Source of the DNA: Sedimenticola sp.
GTDB taxonomy: Bacteria > Pseudomonadota > Gammaproteobacteria > Chromatiales > Chromatiaceae
DNA: 19,910 nt
NCBI GenBank assembly: GCA_030619405.1
Contig: JAUXBK010000016.1
Span: forward strand, 1 to 19,910
Direction of reading: 5' to 3'
Made by a program: the position numbers and the translations under genes. Every line of letters starts with the position of its first letter. Within the stretch, counting starts at the first letter, position 1. This document shows positions 1-6,264 of the stretch, piece after piece. Below the pieces are notes generated by a model. That model worked only from the letters and a program-made list of their open reading frames with translations. It did not search any database and was not told where the DNA came from.

Positions 1-134
1 CAGCAAATGCTAAGTCCCTACGAACAGAATGTAGGTTGGATTAGGCGCGCATCTCACTGATATTTCAGGTTATCACATACTTATGAGCGCGCCGTAATCC
101 GACACCCTGATACCTCGTACTTAAGTATTTGCTG
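1..134. repeat. nested inverted-repeat element (MITE/REP-like)
   Basis: The outer arms are CAGCAAATGCTAAG (1-14) and CTTAAGTATTTGCTG (120-134), which are near-complementary. The inner arms are GTTGGATTAGGCGCGC (35-50) and GCGCGCCGTAATCCGAC (87-103), complementary apart from one bulge and one mismatch. The whole block can fold into one long interrupted hairpin with no coding potential. The inner arm resembles the GTAGGTTGGGTTA-type dispersed palindromes I know from many environmental bacterial genomes; that resemblance is from memory. The left outer arm touches the window edge, so the element may extend further. Confidence 0.6.
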
Positions 135-309
135 TACTAGATCCTGCCAGTATTCGCACGCACATAGCACAACTTCTTGTCCCGTATAGCGATATGAAAA
201 ATCTCGGCAATCACAATAAGGATTCCACTCAATTTTTCAATCGCTCTACGAAACAATAGCTTGCACTCTATACGCACGACTACCTGCAGGATCTAGGTAG
301 TAAATGAAG
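135..309. other. non-coding stretch before pheT
   Basis: I find no gene here, and no 3' end of pheS, the usual upstream partner of pheT. The only structure is a short motif, GCAGGATCTRG, seen in reverse near 138-148 and forward near 286-296 and 366-376. Confidence 0.4.
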
Positions 310-437
310 CCACGAATGAACGCGAATGGACGCAAATTGAAAATATTTCCTGGTATCGCTCTCTTGCAGGATCTGGGTACCAGGTAGTGTTTCCTAAAAC
401 AATTCAGATATTAGCGTCCATTCGCGTTCACTCGTGG
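310..437. repeat. 24-bp inverted repeat pair just upstream of pheT
   Basis: The left arm is 310-333 (CCACGAATGAACGCGAATGG followed by ACGC). The right arm is 414-437 and is its reverse complement with one mismatch. About 80 nt lie between them. The core belongs to the 'cgaatgaacgcgaatg' type of dispersed repeat found in many environmental genomes (recalled, not searched). The right arm ends 30 nt before the pheT start codon, so the element lies in or very near the pheT 5' region. Confidence 0.7.
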
Positions 438-467
438 TAATAAAACATCCAAGTTGGAAAAAAGACT

Positions 468-2846
468 ATGAAATTCAGTGAAGCCTGGTTGCGGGAGTGG
501 GTCGATCCACCGGTGAGTACCGAGGAGCTGGCAGATCAGTTGAGCATGGCCGGTCTGGAGGTGGACTCGGTGACTCCGGTGGCGGGCTGGTTCGAGGGTG
601 TGGTGGTCGGCGAGGTGGTCACCAAAGAGCCGCACCCGAATGCGGATAAACTGAGTCTCTGCAGCGTCGACGTGGGTCAGGGGGAGGCGTTGCAGATTAT
701 CTGCGGCGCCCCCAACGTAGCGGCGGGTCAAAAGGTCCCTGTGGCCGTGGTCGGGGCGTGTCTGCCGGGTGATTTCAAAATCAAGAAGGCCAGGCTGCGG
801 GATGTGGAATCCCGGGGGATGATCTGCTCGGCGGCCGAGTTGGGGTTGGCAGACTCTTCCAGCGGCATCATGTCGCTGCCCCAGGAGGCCCCGGTGGGCG
901 GCGATGTCAAGGGGTTTCTCGGCCTGGACGATCAGACGATCGATGTGGATTTGACCCCGGACCGGGGCGACTGCCTGGGGCTGATGGGCATTGCCCGGGA
1001 GGTGGGGGTGATCAACCGCTGTCCGGTCCTGCCGCCGCGGATGGAGCCAGTGACGGCGTCTCACCAGGAAGGGTTCCCGGTCAAGGTGGAGGCGCCCGAG
1101 GCCTGCCCCCGTTATGTCTGCCGCATCATCCGGGGCATCGACCCGGCAGCGGAGAGCCCGCTGTGGCTGCAGGAGCGGCTGCGACGCAGCGATCTGCGCA
1201 GCATCACCCCGGTGGTGGATGTCACCAATTACGTGATGCTGGAACTGGGTCAGCCGATGCACGGTTTCGACTTGCGGCAGCTGCAGGGGGAGATCCAGGT
1301 ACGGATGGCGACAGAGGGTGAGAAGCTGGTGATGCTGGACGGTGCCGAACTGGAACTGCGCAGCGACACCTTGGTGATCGCAGATGCAGAGAAGGTGGTG
1401 GCCATCGCCGGTATCATGGGTGGCGAACACTCCGGGGTGGCAGACGATACCACTGACATCCTGCTGGAGAGTGCCTTTTTCGCGCCGACTGCCATTATCG
1501 GCAAGGCACGCAGCTACGGTATGCACACGGATGCTTCCCACCGTTTCGAGCGGGGGGTGGACCCCCGGCTTCAGGTAAAGGCGTTGGAGCGGGCTACCCG
1601 GCTGCTGCTGGAGATCGTGGGCGGGGCGGTGGGTCCGGTGGTCGAAGTGGCCTCGGAGACACATATCGAGCAGCGCCCGGAGATCCTGTTGCGACGTGAG
1701 CGGGTAGCCCGGGTCCTGGGTCTGGAGATTGATGATTCGACCATTGCCGATATACTCACCCGACTGGATATGCGGGTGGAGGTGGCAGCTGAGGGGTGGC
1801 GGGTGACGGCACCGAGCTGCCGGTTCGATATCAACATCGAGGAGGATCTGATCGAAGAGGTCGGTCGCATCTACGGCTACACTGAGATTCCGGCCCACCG
1901 CAGTGCCGCAGCAACGGTTATGCAGAGCAGGTCAGAGGTGGCCTTCGATCTGGGGCGGGCCAGGCAGGTGCTGGTGGACCGGGATTACCAGGAGGCCATT
2001 ACCTACAGTTTCATCAGCCCGGAGATGCATGACCTGATGGACCCGCAGCACGCCACGGTGGAACTGACCAACCCCATCTCCGCCGACATGTCGATCATGC
2101 GTACCAGCCTCTGGCCCGGCCTGCTGCAGACTGCCGTCTATAATCAGGCACGCCAGCAGGGGCGCATCCGTATCTTCGAGTCCGGTCTCAGGTTTGTGAA
2201 GAAAGATGATGAAATACAACAGGATTCCATGCTGTCTGGTCTGGTGACTGGAAGTGTGGATCCGGAGCAGTGGGGAGAGCCTGCCCGACCAGCGGATTTT
2301 TTCGATCTGAAAGGGGACCTGGAGGCAATACTGGCGTTGACCGGGCGACCGGGAGATTTTTCTTTCGTTCCGGACCGGCACCCATCGCTGCACCCGGGGC
2401 AGGTGGCCAGAGTTCAACGGGATGGAGAGACCGTGGGCTGGATCGGGATGCTGAACCCGGAGATCGAGAAAAAACTGGGACTGACCAGTGGTGTATTCCT
2501 GTTCGAGATCCGTCTCGATGAAAAACTCACCGGACGCCTGCCTGTGTATCGTCCCCTGTCGCGGTTCCCATCCATTCGGCGGGACATTGCTGTGGTGGTG
2601 GATGAGGAGGTGCAGTTCAGTCGTCTGAGTGCCCTGGTCAGGCAGGCGGCTCCCGACACCCTCAAGGATATTCTGCTTTTCGATATGTATACCGGCGAGA
2701 GTGTAGATTTCGGGCGAAAAAGTCTCGCTTTGGGCTTGATTTTACAGGAAACTTCGCACACTCTTATGGATGAGGAAGTGGACGGTATCGTGGAGCGAAT
2801 ACTCCAGGTGCTAAAACAGGAATTGAACGCCCAATTGAGAGACTGA
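468..2846 (+). CDS. pheT: phenylalanyl-tRNA synthetase beta subunit
   Basis: This is the beta chain of the alpha2-beta2 cytosolic enzyme that charges tRNA-Phe and edits mischarged tyrosine. At 792 residues it has the normal bacterial length. It starts MKFSEAWLREWV, and has a tRNA-binding OB-fold (about 39-150, with EPHPNADKLSLC), B3/B4 editing and B5 regions (about 210-480), a catalytic-like core (DASHRFERGVDPR near 355), and a C-terminal ferredoxin-fold anticodon-binding domain (RPLSRFPSIRRDIAVVV near 695). The ATG at 468 has only a weak purine-rich site in front. ihfA follows after 2 nt, the usual gammaproteobacterial order. pheS would be expected directly upstream, but the preceding 467 bases hold repeats instead. 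Confidence 0.97.
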   Translation: MKFSEAWLREWVDPPVSTEELADQLSMAGLEVDSVTPVAGWFEGVVVGEVVTKEPHPNADKLSLCSVDVGQGEALQIICGAPNVAAGQKVPVAVVGACLPGDFKIKKARLRDVESRGMICSAAELGLADSSSGIMSLPQEAPVGGDVKGFLGLDDQTIDVDLTPDRGDCLGLMGIAREVGVINRCPVLPPRMEPVTASHQEGFPVKVEAPEACPRYVCRIIRGIDPAAESPLWLQERLRRSDLRSITPVVDVTNYVMLELGQPMHGFDLRQLQGEIQVRMATEGEKLVMLDGAELELRSDTLVIADAEKVVAIAGIMGGEHSGVADDTTDILLESAFFAPTAIIGKARSYGMHTDASHRFERGVDPRLQVKALERATRLLLEIVGGAVGPVVEVASETHIEQRPEILLRRERVARVLGLEIDDSTIADILTRLDMRVEVAAEGWRVTAPSCRFDINIEEDLIEEVGRIYGYTEIPAHRSAAATVMQSRSEVAFDLGRARQVLVDRDYQEAITYSFISPEMHDLMDPQHATVELTNPISADMSIMRTSLWPGLLQTAVYNQARQQGRIRIFESGLRFVKKDDEIQQDSMLSGLVTGSVDPEQWGEPARPADFFDLKGDLEAILALTGRPGDFSFVPDRHPSLHPGQVARVQRDGETVGWIGMLNPEIEKKLGLTSGVFLFEIRLDEKLTGRLPVYRPLSRFPSIRRDIAVVVDEEVQFSRLSALVRQAAPDTLKDILLFDMYTGESVDFGRKSLALGLILQETSHTLMDEEVDGIVERILQVLKQELNAQLRD

Positions 2847-2848
2847 AG

Positions 2849-3151
2849 ATGGCATTGACCAAGGCCGAGATGGCGGAGAGACTGTTCGATGAGCTTGGGC
2901 TCAACAAGCGAGAGGCCAAAGAGATGGTGGAGATGTTTTTCGAGAAGATCCGCTCAGCCCTGGAAGAAGAAGGGGGGCAGGTCAAGCTCTCTGGGTTTGG
3001 CAACTTCGATCTGCGTGAGAAGAAACAGCGTCCGGGGCGGAACCCCAAGACCGGGGAAGAGATACCGATAACCGCCCGACGGGTAGTAACCTTCCGGCCA
3101 GGACAGAAACTGAAAGCACGGGTAGAGGCATATGCTGGAAGCGAGCAGTAG
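2849..3151 (+). CDS. ihfA: integration host factor alpha subunit
   Basis: This is the alpha half of the IHF heterodimer, a nucleoid protein that bends DNA at specific sites in replication, transcription and site-specific recombination. The 100-residue product opens MALTKAEMAERLFDELGLNK. It carries the HU/IHF signature around residues 46-65 (GFGNFDLREKKQRPGRNPKT) with the proline-tipped arm RNPKTGE, and the basic tail typical of IhfA (ITARRVVTFRPGQKLK). Its start lies 2 nt after the pheT stop, implying co-transcription and probably translational coupling. Its last 20 bases overlap the next gene. Confidence 0.96.
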   Translation: MALTKAEMAERLFDELGLNKREAKEMVEMFFEKIRSALEEEGGQVKLSGFGNFDLREKKQRPGRNPKTGEEIPITARRVVTFRPGQKLKARVEAYAGSEQ

Positions 3152-3491
3152 TACCACCGAACTGCCGGCGATCCCAAGCAAGCGCTACTTCACTATCGGT
3201 GAGGTGAGTGAACTATGTGAGGTCAAGCCCCATGTGTTGCGCTACTGGGAGCAGGAGTTCCCACAGTTGAAGCCGGTAAAGCGGCGGGGGAACCGACGCT
3301 ATTATCAGCGCCACGACGTGTTGCTGATCCGGCAGATTCGGAGCCTGCTGTATGAGCAGGGGTTCACCATCGGTGGTGCCCGGCAGCGGCTCTCGGGGGA
3401 TGGAGCAAAAGAGGACTGCAACCAGAGTCAACAGATCGTCCGCCAGCTGCGGACTGAGCTGGAAGAGCTGCTGCTGATATTGAAGCACTGA
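3132..3491 (+). CDS. MerR-family transcriptional regulator
   Basis: This 119-residue protein has an N-terminal MerR winged-helix domain: YFTIGEVSELCEVKPHVLRY (about 19-38), then WEQEFPQLKPVKRRGNRRYY and a helix with VLLIRQIRSLLYEQGFTI. The short C-terminus (RQLRTELEELLLIL) looks like the dimerising helix. No cysteine-rich metal site is visible, so this is the short MerR-like protein commonly encoded after ihfA in gammaproteobacteria. Its ligand and targets are not known to me. It overlaps ihfA by 20 bases, so it is part of the pheT-ihfA operon. The ATG at 3132 is the start compatible with full domain coverage. Confidence 0.9.
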   Translation: MLEASSSTTELPAIPSKRYFTIGEVSELCEVKPHVLRYWEQEFPQLKPVKRRGNRRYYQRHDVLLIRQIRSLLYEQGFTIGGARQRLSGDGAKEDCNQSQQIVRQLRTELEELLLILKH

Positions 3492-3494
3492 AGA

Positions 3495-3523
3495 TTGACA
3501 TGCACGCGCATTCCACCTAGTAT
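3495..3523 (+). promoter_or_regulatory. sigma70-type promoter of tRNA-Pro
   Basis: A perfect -35 TTGACA (3495-3500), a 17-bp spacer and a -10 TAGTAT (3518-3523) place the transcription start a few bases before the tRNA at 3535. It begins just after the MerR gene stop codon, so the tRNA has its own promoter. Confidence 0.75.
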
Positions 3524-3534
3524 GCGCGCTCACT

Positions 3535-3611
3535 CCGGGCGTGGCGCAGTCTGGTAGCGCACTACAATGGGGTTGTAGGGGTCGGATGTTCGAATCATCT
3601 CGCCCGGACCA
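3535..3611 (+). tRNA. tRNA-Pro (anticodon GGG)
   Basis: A full cloverleaf can be drawn: acceptor CCGGGCG with CGCCCGG, D-stem GCGC/GCGC, anticodon stem CTACA/TGTAG with loop ATGGGGT (anticodon GGG, 3569-3571), T-arm GGATG-TTCGAAT-CATCT, discriminator A and encoded CCA. It decodes CCC and CCU. The MerR-tRNA-Pro order is common in gammaproteobacteria. The 3' end of this tRNA is a plausible attachment site for the degraded element that follows. Confidence 0.95.
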
Positions 3612-3616
3612 CTACA

Positions 3617-3653
3617 GAAAGGGTTAGCGGCGAAGTGGCCACTAACCCTTTTT
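3617..3653 (+). terminator. rho-independent terminator of tRNA-Pro
   Basis: AAAGGGTTAG (3618-3627) pairs with CTAACCCTTT (3642-3651), followed by further T residues. It starts six bases after the CCA end of the tRNA. Confidence 0.8.
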
Positions 3654-3664
3654 CATTTCTGGGG

Positions 3665-3688
3665 TTTTGGTTACCATTTTGGTTACCA
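3665..3688. repeat. perfect tandem 12-bp repeat, possible integrase arm sites
   Basis: TTTTGGTTACCA occurs twice back to back (3665-3676 and 3677-3688), about 55 bases after the tRNA end. Short direct repeats beside a tRNA-linked attachment site are typical of arm-type binding sites of tyrosine recombinases. Because the element's integrase is truncated, this assignment is inference. The rest of 3689-3870 holds no recognisable gene. Confidence 0.45.
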
Positions 3689-3875
3689 GTTCGAAGTTTG
3701 ACGGCTTTATCTTGTTCGTGGCTCAGTATCAATCACGCCGCTTACATAAATATTGGCCTATTTCGTGCCTAGGTTTAACAATCTGGTGCTGTCAACTGTT
3801 CTTCTGTAAAGATAACTGACACTTCAGTGTTTAAGAAAAACTTCAGCAAGTCGCTATGCATTTAAAGTGCAGCGA

Positions 3876-3894
3876 GTATATACTGTGTATATAC
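3876..3894. promoter_or_regulatory. palindromic operator candidate before the TA genes
   Basis: GTATATAC (3876-3883), TGT, GTATATAC (3887-3894) is a perfect inverted repeat whose arms are themselves palindromes. It overlaps a TATACT -10-like hexamer (3879-3884) and lies 27 bases before the toxin start. Antitoxins of the ribbon-helix-helix type normally bind such sites to repress their own operon, so it probably serves the antitoxin at 4289. Confidence 0.6.
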
Positions 3895-3920
3895 AGATTG
3901 AAGGGAGTTTCTAGTTCAGG

Positions 3921-4202
3921 ATGCTTTCTATTTCTAAAGGTGTCAGGCAGAAACTGCAAAAAAAACATAGTGTTTGCGAAGCTGAGCTAATTCAGTGTTT
4001 TGCCAACCGTACGAATAGGTTTCTGGAAGACGAAAGAGCAGATCGCAAGTCAGATCCACCTACTATGTGGTTTATTGCAGAAACTGACTACGGAAGAAAA
4101 CTGAAAGTGGTTTTCATGCAAAAGCCTGATGGCTGCGTGCTAATTAAGACAGCATATGAAGCCAATAAAAAGGAGTTACGAATTTACGCTAAATTTGCTT
4201 GA
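3921..4202 (+). CDS. putative toxin, BrnT/RelE-like small protein
   Basis: This 93-residue protein belongs to a family usually annotated 'ADP-ribosyl-(dinitrogen reductase) hydrolase', although its size and partner fit a type II toxin of the BrnT/RelE kind. Recognisable stretches are VCEAELIQCFANRT, DPPTMWFIAETDYGRKLKVV and VLIKTAYEANKKELRIY. BrnT-like proteins are ribonucleases; whether this one cleaves RNA is inference. It precedes a CopG/BrnA-type antitoxin by 86 bases and follows a palindromic operator. Toxin-first order matches the brnTA arrangement. The local base composition is AT-richer than pheT, in keeping with an acquired element. Confidence 0.72.
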   Translation: MLSISKGVRQKLQKKHSVCEAELIQCFANRTNRFLEDERADRKSDPPTMWFIAETDYGRKLKVVFMQKPDGCVLIKTAYEANKKELRIYAKFA

Positions 4203-4288
4203 AAATGCAGATTTAGACGAGGGGTTTATTTAATAATAACTATTAGTATCTGTTGTATAAGGCATACAAGGCCTTACAGGAGACCAAA

Positions 4289-4630
4289 ATGAAAGAAAGC
4301 AAAATCGAGAGTACCCCTGAAGCTTGGGAATCTGGAGGTTTAGGGCGTGAAGAAGAGTTCGTTAGAGTTGCAGAGAATGTTGACTCGAGTGCGATAGATG
4401 AAGCGCTTGAACTTCGGATGATATCAATCCGCTTACAGAAATCGCTCATTGAAGACTTCAAGATGATAGCGAAACTGAACGGTATTGGTTATCAACCCCT
4501 CATAAGGCAGGTTCTCATGCGGTTTGCAGATGCTGAGAAAAAGCAACTCCTTAGAGAAGCCATTTCTCAATTTGAAAAAGAAACGCACGAAAGCGAGAGC
4601 AGAGAGGAACAGCATCGCGCTTGCGGCTGA
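4289..4630 (+). CDS. CopG/BrnA-type antitoxin
   Basis: This 113-residue protein has a charged N-terminal half (the likely toxin-binding part) and a C-terminal ribbon-helix-helix-like segment, MISIRLQKSLIEDFKMIAKL then GIGYQPLIRQVLMRF (about 48-83), as in BrnA/CopG antitoxins. I start it at ATG 4289 because AGGAG (4278-4282) sits at ideal distance; an in-frame TTG upstream at 4253 has no such site. It probably neutralises the product of 3921-4202 and binds the palindrome at 3876-3894. A terminator follows 24 bases after the stop. Confidence 0.8.
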   Translation: MKESKIESTPEAWESGGLGREEEFVRVAENVDSSAIDEALELRMISIRLQKSLIEDFKMIAKLNGIGYQPLIRQVLMRFADAEKKQLLREAISQFEKETHESESREEQHRACG

Positions 4631-4653
4631 GTTGTAGATAGCCAATGCATCGG

Positions 4654-4683
4654 AAAAGGCCCAGGTTTTTCTGGGCTTTTTTA
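4654..4683 (+). terminator. terminator of the toxin-antitoxin operon
   Basis: AAAAGGCCCAG pairs, with one bulged G, with CTGGGCTTTT, followed by a run of T. It ends plus-strand transcription from the TA pair before the convergent minus-strand genes. Confidence 0.85.
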
Positions 4684-4696
4684 TTGCTTCCGGAAC

Positions 4697-4727
4697 AAAA
4701 ACCCCGCCAGGGCGGACCATAGCGGGG
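4697..4727 (-). terminator. minus-strand terminator (GC hairpin plus T-run)
   Basis: On the minus strand CCCCGC (4727-4722) pairs with GCGGGG (4707-4702), followed by TTTTT (4701-4697). It faces the TA terminator, so two convergent transcripts end here. It would terminate transcription from the helicase/J-domain remnants. Confidence 0.65.
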
Positions 4728-4735
4728 CTCCACTG

Positions 4736-4779
4736 CTGCGATTTGAAATCGCAGATGGTTTCGCCATTTGAAATGGCGA
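4736..4779. repeat. two consecutive perfect palindromes with TTTGAAA centres
   Basis: CTGCGATTT-G-AAATCGCAG (4736-4754) and TCGCCATTT-G-AAATGGCGA (4761-4779) have different arm ends but share the centre ATTTGAAAT at 26-bp spacing. They lie between two minus-strand terminators. They could be operators or tandem RNA hairpins, as in C4/CI-type antisense RNAs of P1/P4-like elements; the latter is a guess from architecture only. Confidence 0.5.
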
Positions 4780-4784
4780 TATTC

Positions 4785-4824
4785 CCGGGTTTCAAACAGA
4801 AAAACCCGGCGCAGAGGCCGGGTT
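4785..4824 (-). terminator. minus-strand terminator with competing upstream hairpin
   Basis: On the minus strand AACCCGGC (4824-4817), a 6-nt loop and GCCGGGTT (4810-4803) are followed by a T-run (to 4800). The same AAACCCGG bases (4802-4809) can instead pair with CCGGGTTT (4785-4792), giving mutually exclusive hairpins like an attenuator. Confidence 0.6.
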
Positions 4825-4993
4825 ACAGGGTTATTGGTCAGTGTGGCCGTGGATGTGGGGAGCGCTCACACCAACCGCCCTGTATATAGGGTAGCGACAA
4901 CTCGTTGGGTAACTTGAGGCAATATAACCCCACCAGGTGGATCGTGGCGGGTGGGTGGGTAAGAGATTAAGTGGGGTGACACCCTCCCCGGTA
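4825..4993. other. no recognisable gene
   Basis: Neither strand shows a coding region I recognise. The short frames here have no supporting motif or ribosome-binding site. It is probably the eroded 3' flank of the J-domain remnant. Confidence 0.4.
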
Positions 4994-5188
4994 CTAGCAC
5001 CGACTACAGTTCTTGCGCTTGCCCATCAGGGTCTCATAAGCCGCCCGAATCGGGATGAAACTGGCCGAATGCCCGCCCTTGTCTGGGTGGTGTTCCGCAA
5101 TCAGGCGCCGATACGCCACCTTCACCTGCTCCACAGTGGCATCCTTTCCGAGCGTACCCGGATGGTCTGGATCGAGGCCACGACCACA
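4994..5188 (-). pseudogene. J-domain (DnaJ-like) protein remnant
   Basis: The minus strand encodes, without a usable start codon, about 64 residues including DPDHPGTLGKDATVEQVK, VAYRRLIAEHHPDKGG and FIPIRAAYETLMG, then a TAG at 4996-4994. The HPD tripeptide between two amphipathic helices is the signature of J-domains, which stimulate the ATPase of DnaK-type chaperones. The frame is open from 5188, just after a TGA, and overlaps a helicase remnant in another frame. The N-terminal part of the original gene is missing, so I call it broken. A real small J-protein with a non-standard start cannot be excluded. Confidence 0.65.
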
Positions 5189-5475
5189 TCATCGGTGGCC
5201 TAATATGCGGTGTTCTCGCCCTGCATGATTCCAACCTTAAGGCCGATTTTATGCAAGTGGCTTGCGGCCTGGTCTACCAACTCGATGCGATCCACCACGA
5301 AAAGGCTTTTGTGGCCCTTCGCTGCTGCATTGCGGATCAGGTGTGCCGCCACGACCGTTTTGCCTGATCCGGTGGCCAATGCCAGGATTTGCCGGCGGTG
5401 GCCAGCACGAAACCCGTCACGCAATTCATGGATTACACGTTCCTGATAATCGCGGAGTTGCATTCCATCCACCAT
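5122..5475 (-). pseudogene. superfamily II DEAD/DEAH helicase, N-terminal remnant
   Basis: From ATG 5475 the frame reads MVDGMQLRDYQERVIHEL, then ILALATGSGKTVVAAHLI (Walker A) and KSLFVVDRIELVDQA, ending at TAG 5202-5200 after GIMQGENTAY. Directly after that TAG the same frame continues ATDDVVVASIQTIR, a typical next helicase motif, before homology stops near 5165. So the gene has an in-frame nonsense codon and has lost everything beyond the first RecA-like fold. Full-length relatives are several hundred residues. It lies downstream of the winged-helix gene in the same direction, as expected for a replication module. Confidence 0.75.
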
Positions 5476-5512
5476 GATTTCTAACCAAGGACCCCCTGGT
5501 AACCTATAAAGG

Positions 5513-5648
5513 GGTCCCAACGCTGAACCTGTTAGGGCAGTAAAAACCGCCGAATAGGTCCCAACGCCGAACCTGTTGTATAAAATAAATACGATAAATT
5601 GGCCTCATAGGTTCAGCGTTGGGACCTATGAGGTTCCTACGCTGAACC
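5513..5648. repeat. four iteron-like 17-bp repeats with a 10-bp palindrome
   Basis: The consensus is GGTYCCWACGCYGAACC. Copies are 5513-5529 (+), 5557-5573 (+), 5610-5626 (-) and 5632-5648 (+); the first three differ by at most one base and the fourth by two. The inverted copy lies inside a perfect palindrome, CCTCATAGGT (5603-5612) and ACCTATGAGG (5624-5633). The array spans the 3' end of the winged-helix gene and the gap before the helicase remnant. Iterons beside an initiator gene are typical of theta replicons, so this may be an origin or an operator array. Confidence 0.6.
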
Positions 5649-6124
5649 AGTGAAACTATTTTTGCTCCGCCTTTTTCGCAATCTTTCCAGTCCATTAGTT
5701 GAGTACGGGTTCGTCCATTTTTCGCGGTCTTGTCGCCAATCAAGGGTGGGAGTCTCGGTTGTTGAGTGATGGTGCTTTCCCTTGCAGTAGTGAATGTTTA
5801 TGAATGTCACTGCGTAGAGGGTAGGTGTTTTTGTCCAGCCTCCCTGGCGTGTAACCCGGATTAAGCCATAATGTTCAAGCTCCTTTCTCGCCTCCATAAG
5901 CTGGCACTTACTATTCCACCCGAGTTTTTTCATGACACCAGCAGCAGCGCATAAATCACCATTATTTTGACCATTGAATTGCAGCATCATGTCGTTTAGT
6001 AATGCTTTGCTATAGGTCTCATGGATCGGTAATTGGCACTTTCAAGTACCTTAAAAGGCAATTTCACAAATTGCCCAGCCACGTATTGGCAAGGCTCTTT
6101 AAGCCTCCTCCTTTTACGGGACAT
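5637..6124 (-). pseudogene. winged-helix replication-like protein, frameshifted
   Basis: From ATG 6124 one frame gives MSRKRRRLKEPCQYV then GQFVKLPFKVLESANYRSM. Near 6017 the homology moves to the next frame (TYSKALLNDMMLQFNGQNNG, DLCAAAGVMKKLGWNS, ELEHYGLIRVTRQGG, TPTLYAVTFINI), which runs to TAG 5639-5637. Together they give about 160 residues of a family I recall from plasmids and integrative elements (pattern F..LP..vL.S..YR.L...ak.LL.....NG.NNGDL). The function looks like a winged-helix DNA-binding or replication protein. Restoring one base would join the frames, so it is either a recent pseudogene or an assembly error. The C-terminus may carry a second shift, because another frame reads KGGAKIVSLVQRRN there. 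Confidence 0.65.
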
Positions 6125-6167
6125 CAGGCGATGATAAACAGGTAGTGTTTAATCACTGCGTACTCCG

Positions 6168-6261
6168 TTTTCACGGAGAACGAAAGCGGGGTATAATAAT
6201 GGTGTCGAAGCTGGCTGCAAACGACACAGAGAGCCCGCTGGTGATCGTCCTCCAGTGGGCT
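6168..6261 (+). ncRNA. candidate ~60-nt small RNA with promoter and terminator
   Basis: A -10 TATAAT (6192-6197) with a weak -35-like TTTTCA (6168-6173, 18-bp spacing) precedes about 50 bases and a hairpin, AGCCCGCTGG (6232-6241) with CCAGTGGGCT (6252-6261), then T residues to 6266. No reading frame of note lies inside. The unit runs opposite to the winged-helix gene that starts at 6124, so its transcript would be antisense to that gene's leader, as copy-control RNAs are. A perfect hairpin CTCCG/CGGAG (6163-6178) overlaps the -35 area. The minus strand also has promoter-like hexamers here (TTGCAG, 16 bp, TATTAT), which could serve the winged-helix gene. Confidence 0.45.
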
Positions 6262-6264
6262 TTT

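Noticed and set aside
411..1898. Long minus-strand open frame of 495 codons
   Set aside because: It lies fully over pheT, has His/Gln/Arg-rich shadow composition and no domain; it is an antisense shadow of a GC-rich gene.
3665..3688. CRISPR-like repeat
   Set aside because: Only two 12-bp units with no spacer between them.
4937..5203. Plus-strand frame of 88 codons
   Set aside because: It is antisense to the J-domain remnant, which has a clear HPD motif on the other strand.
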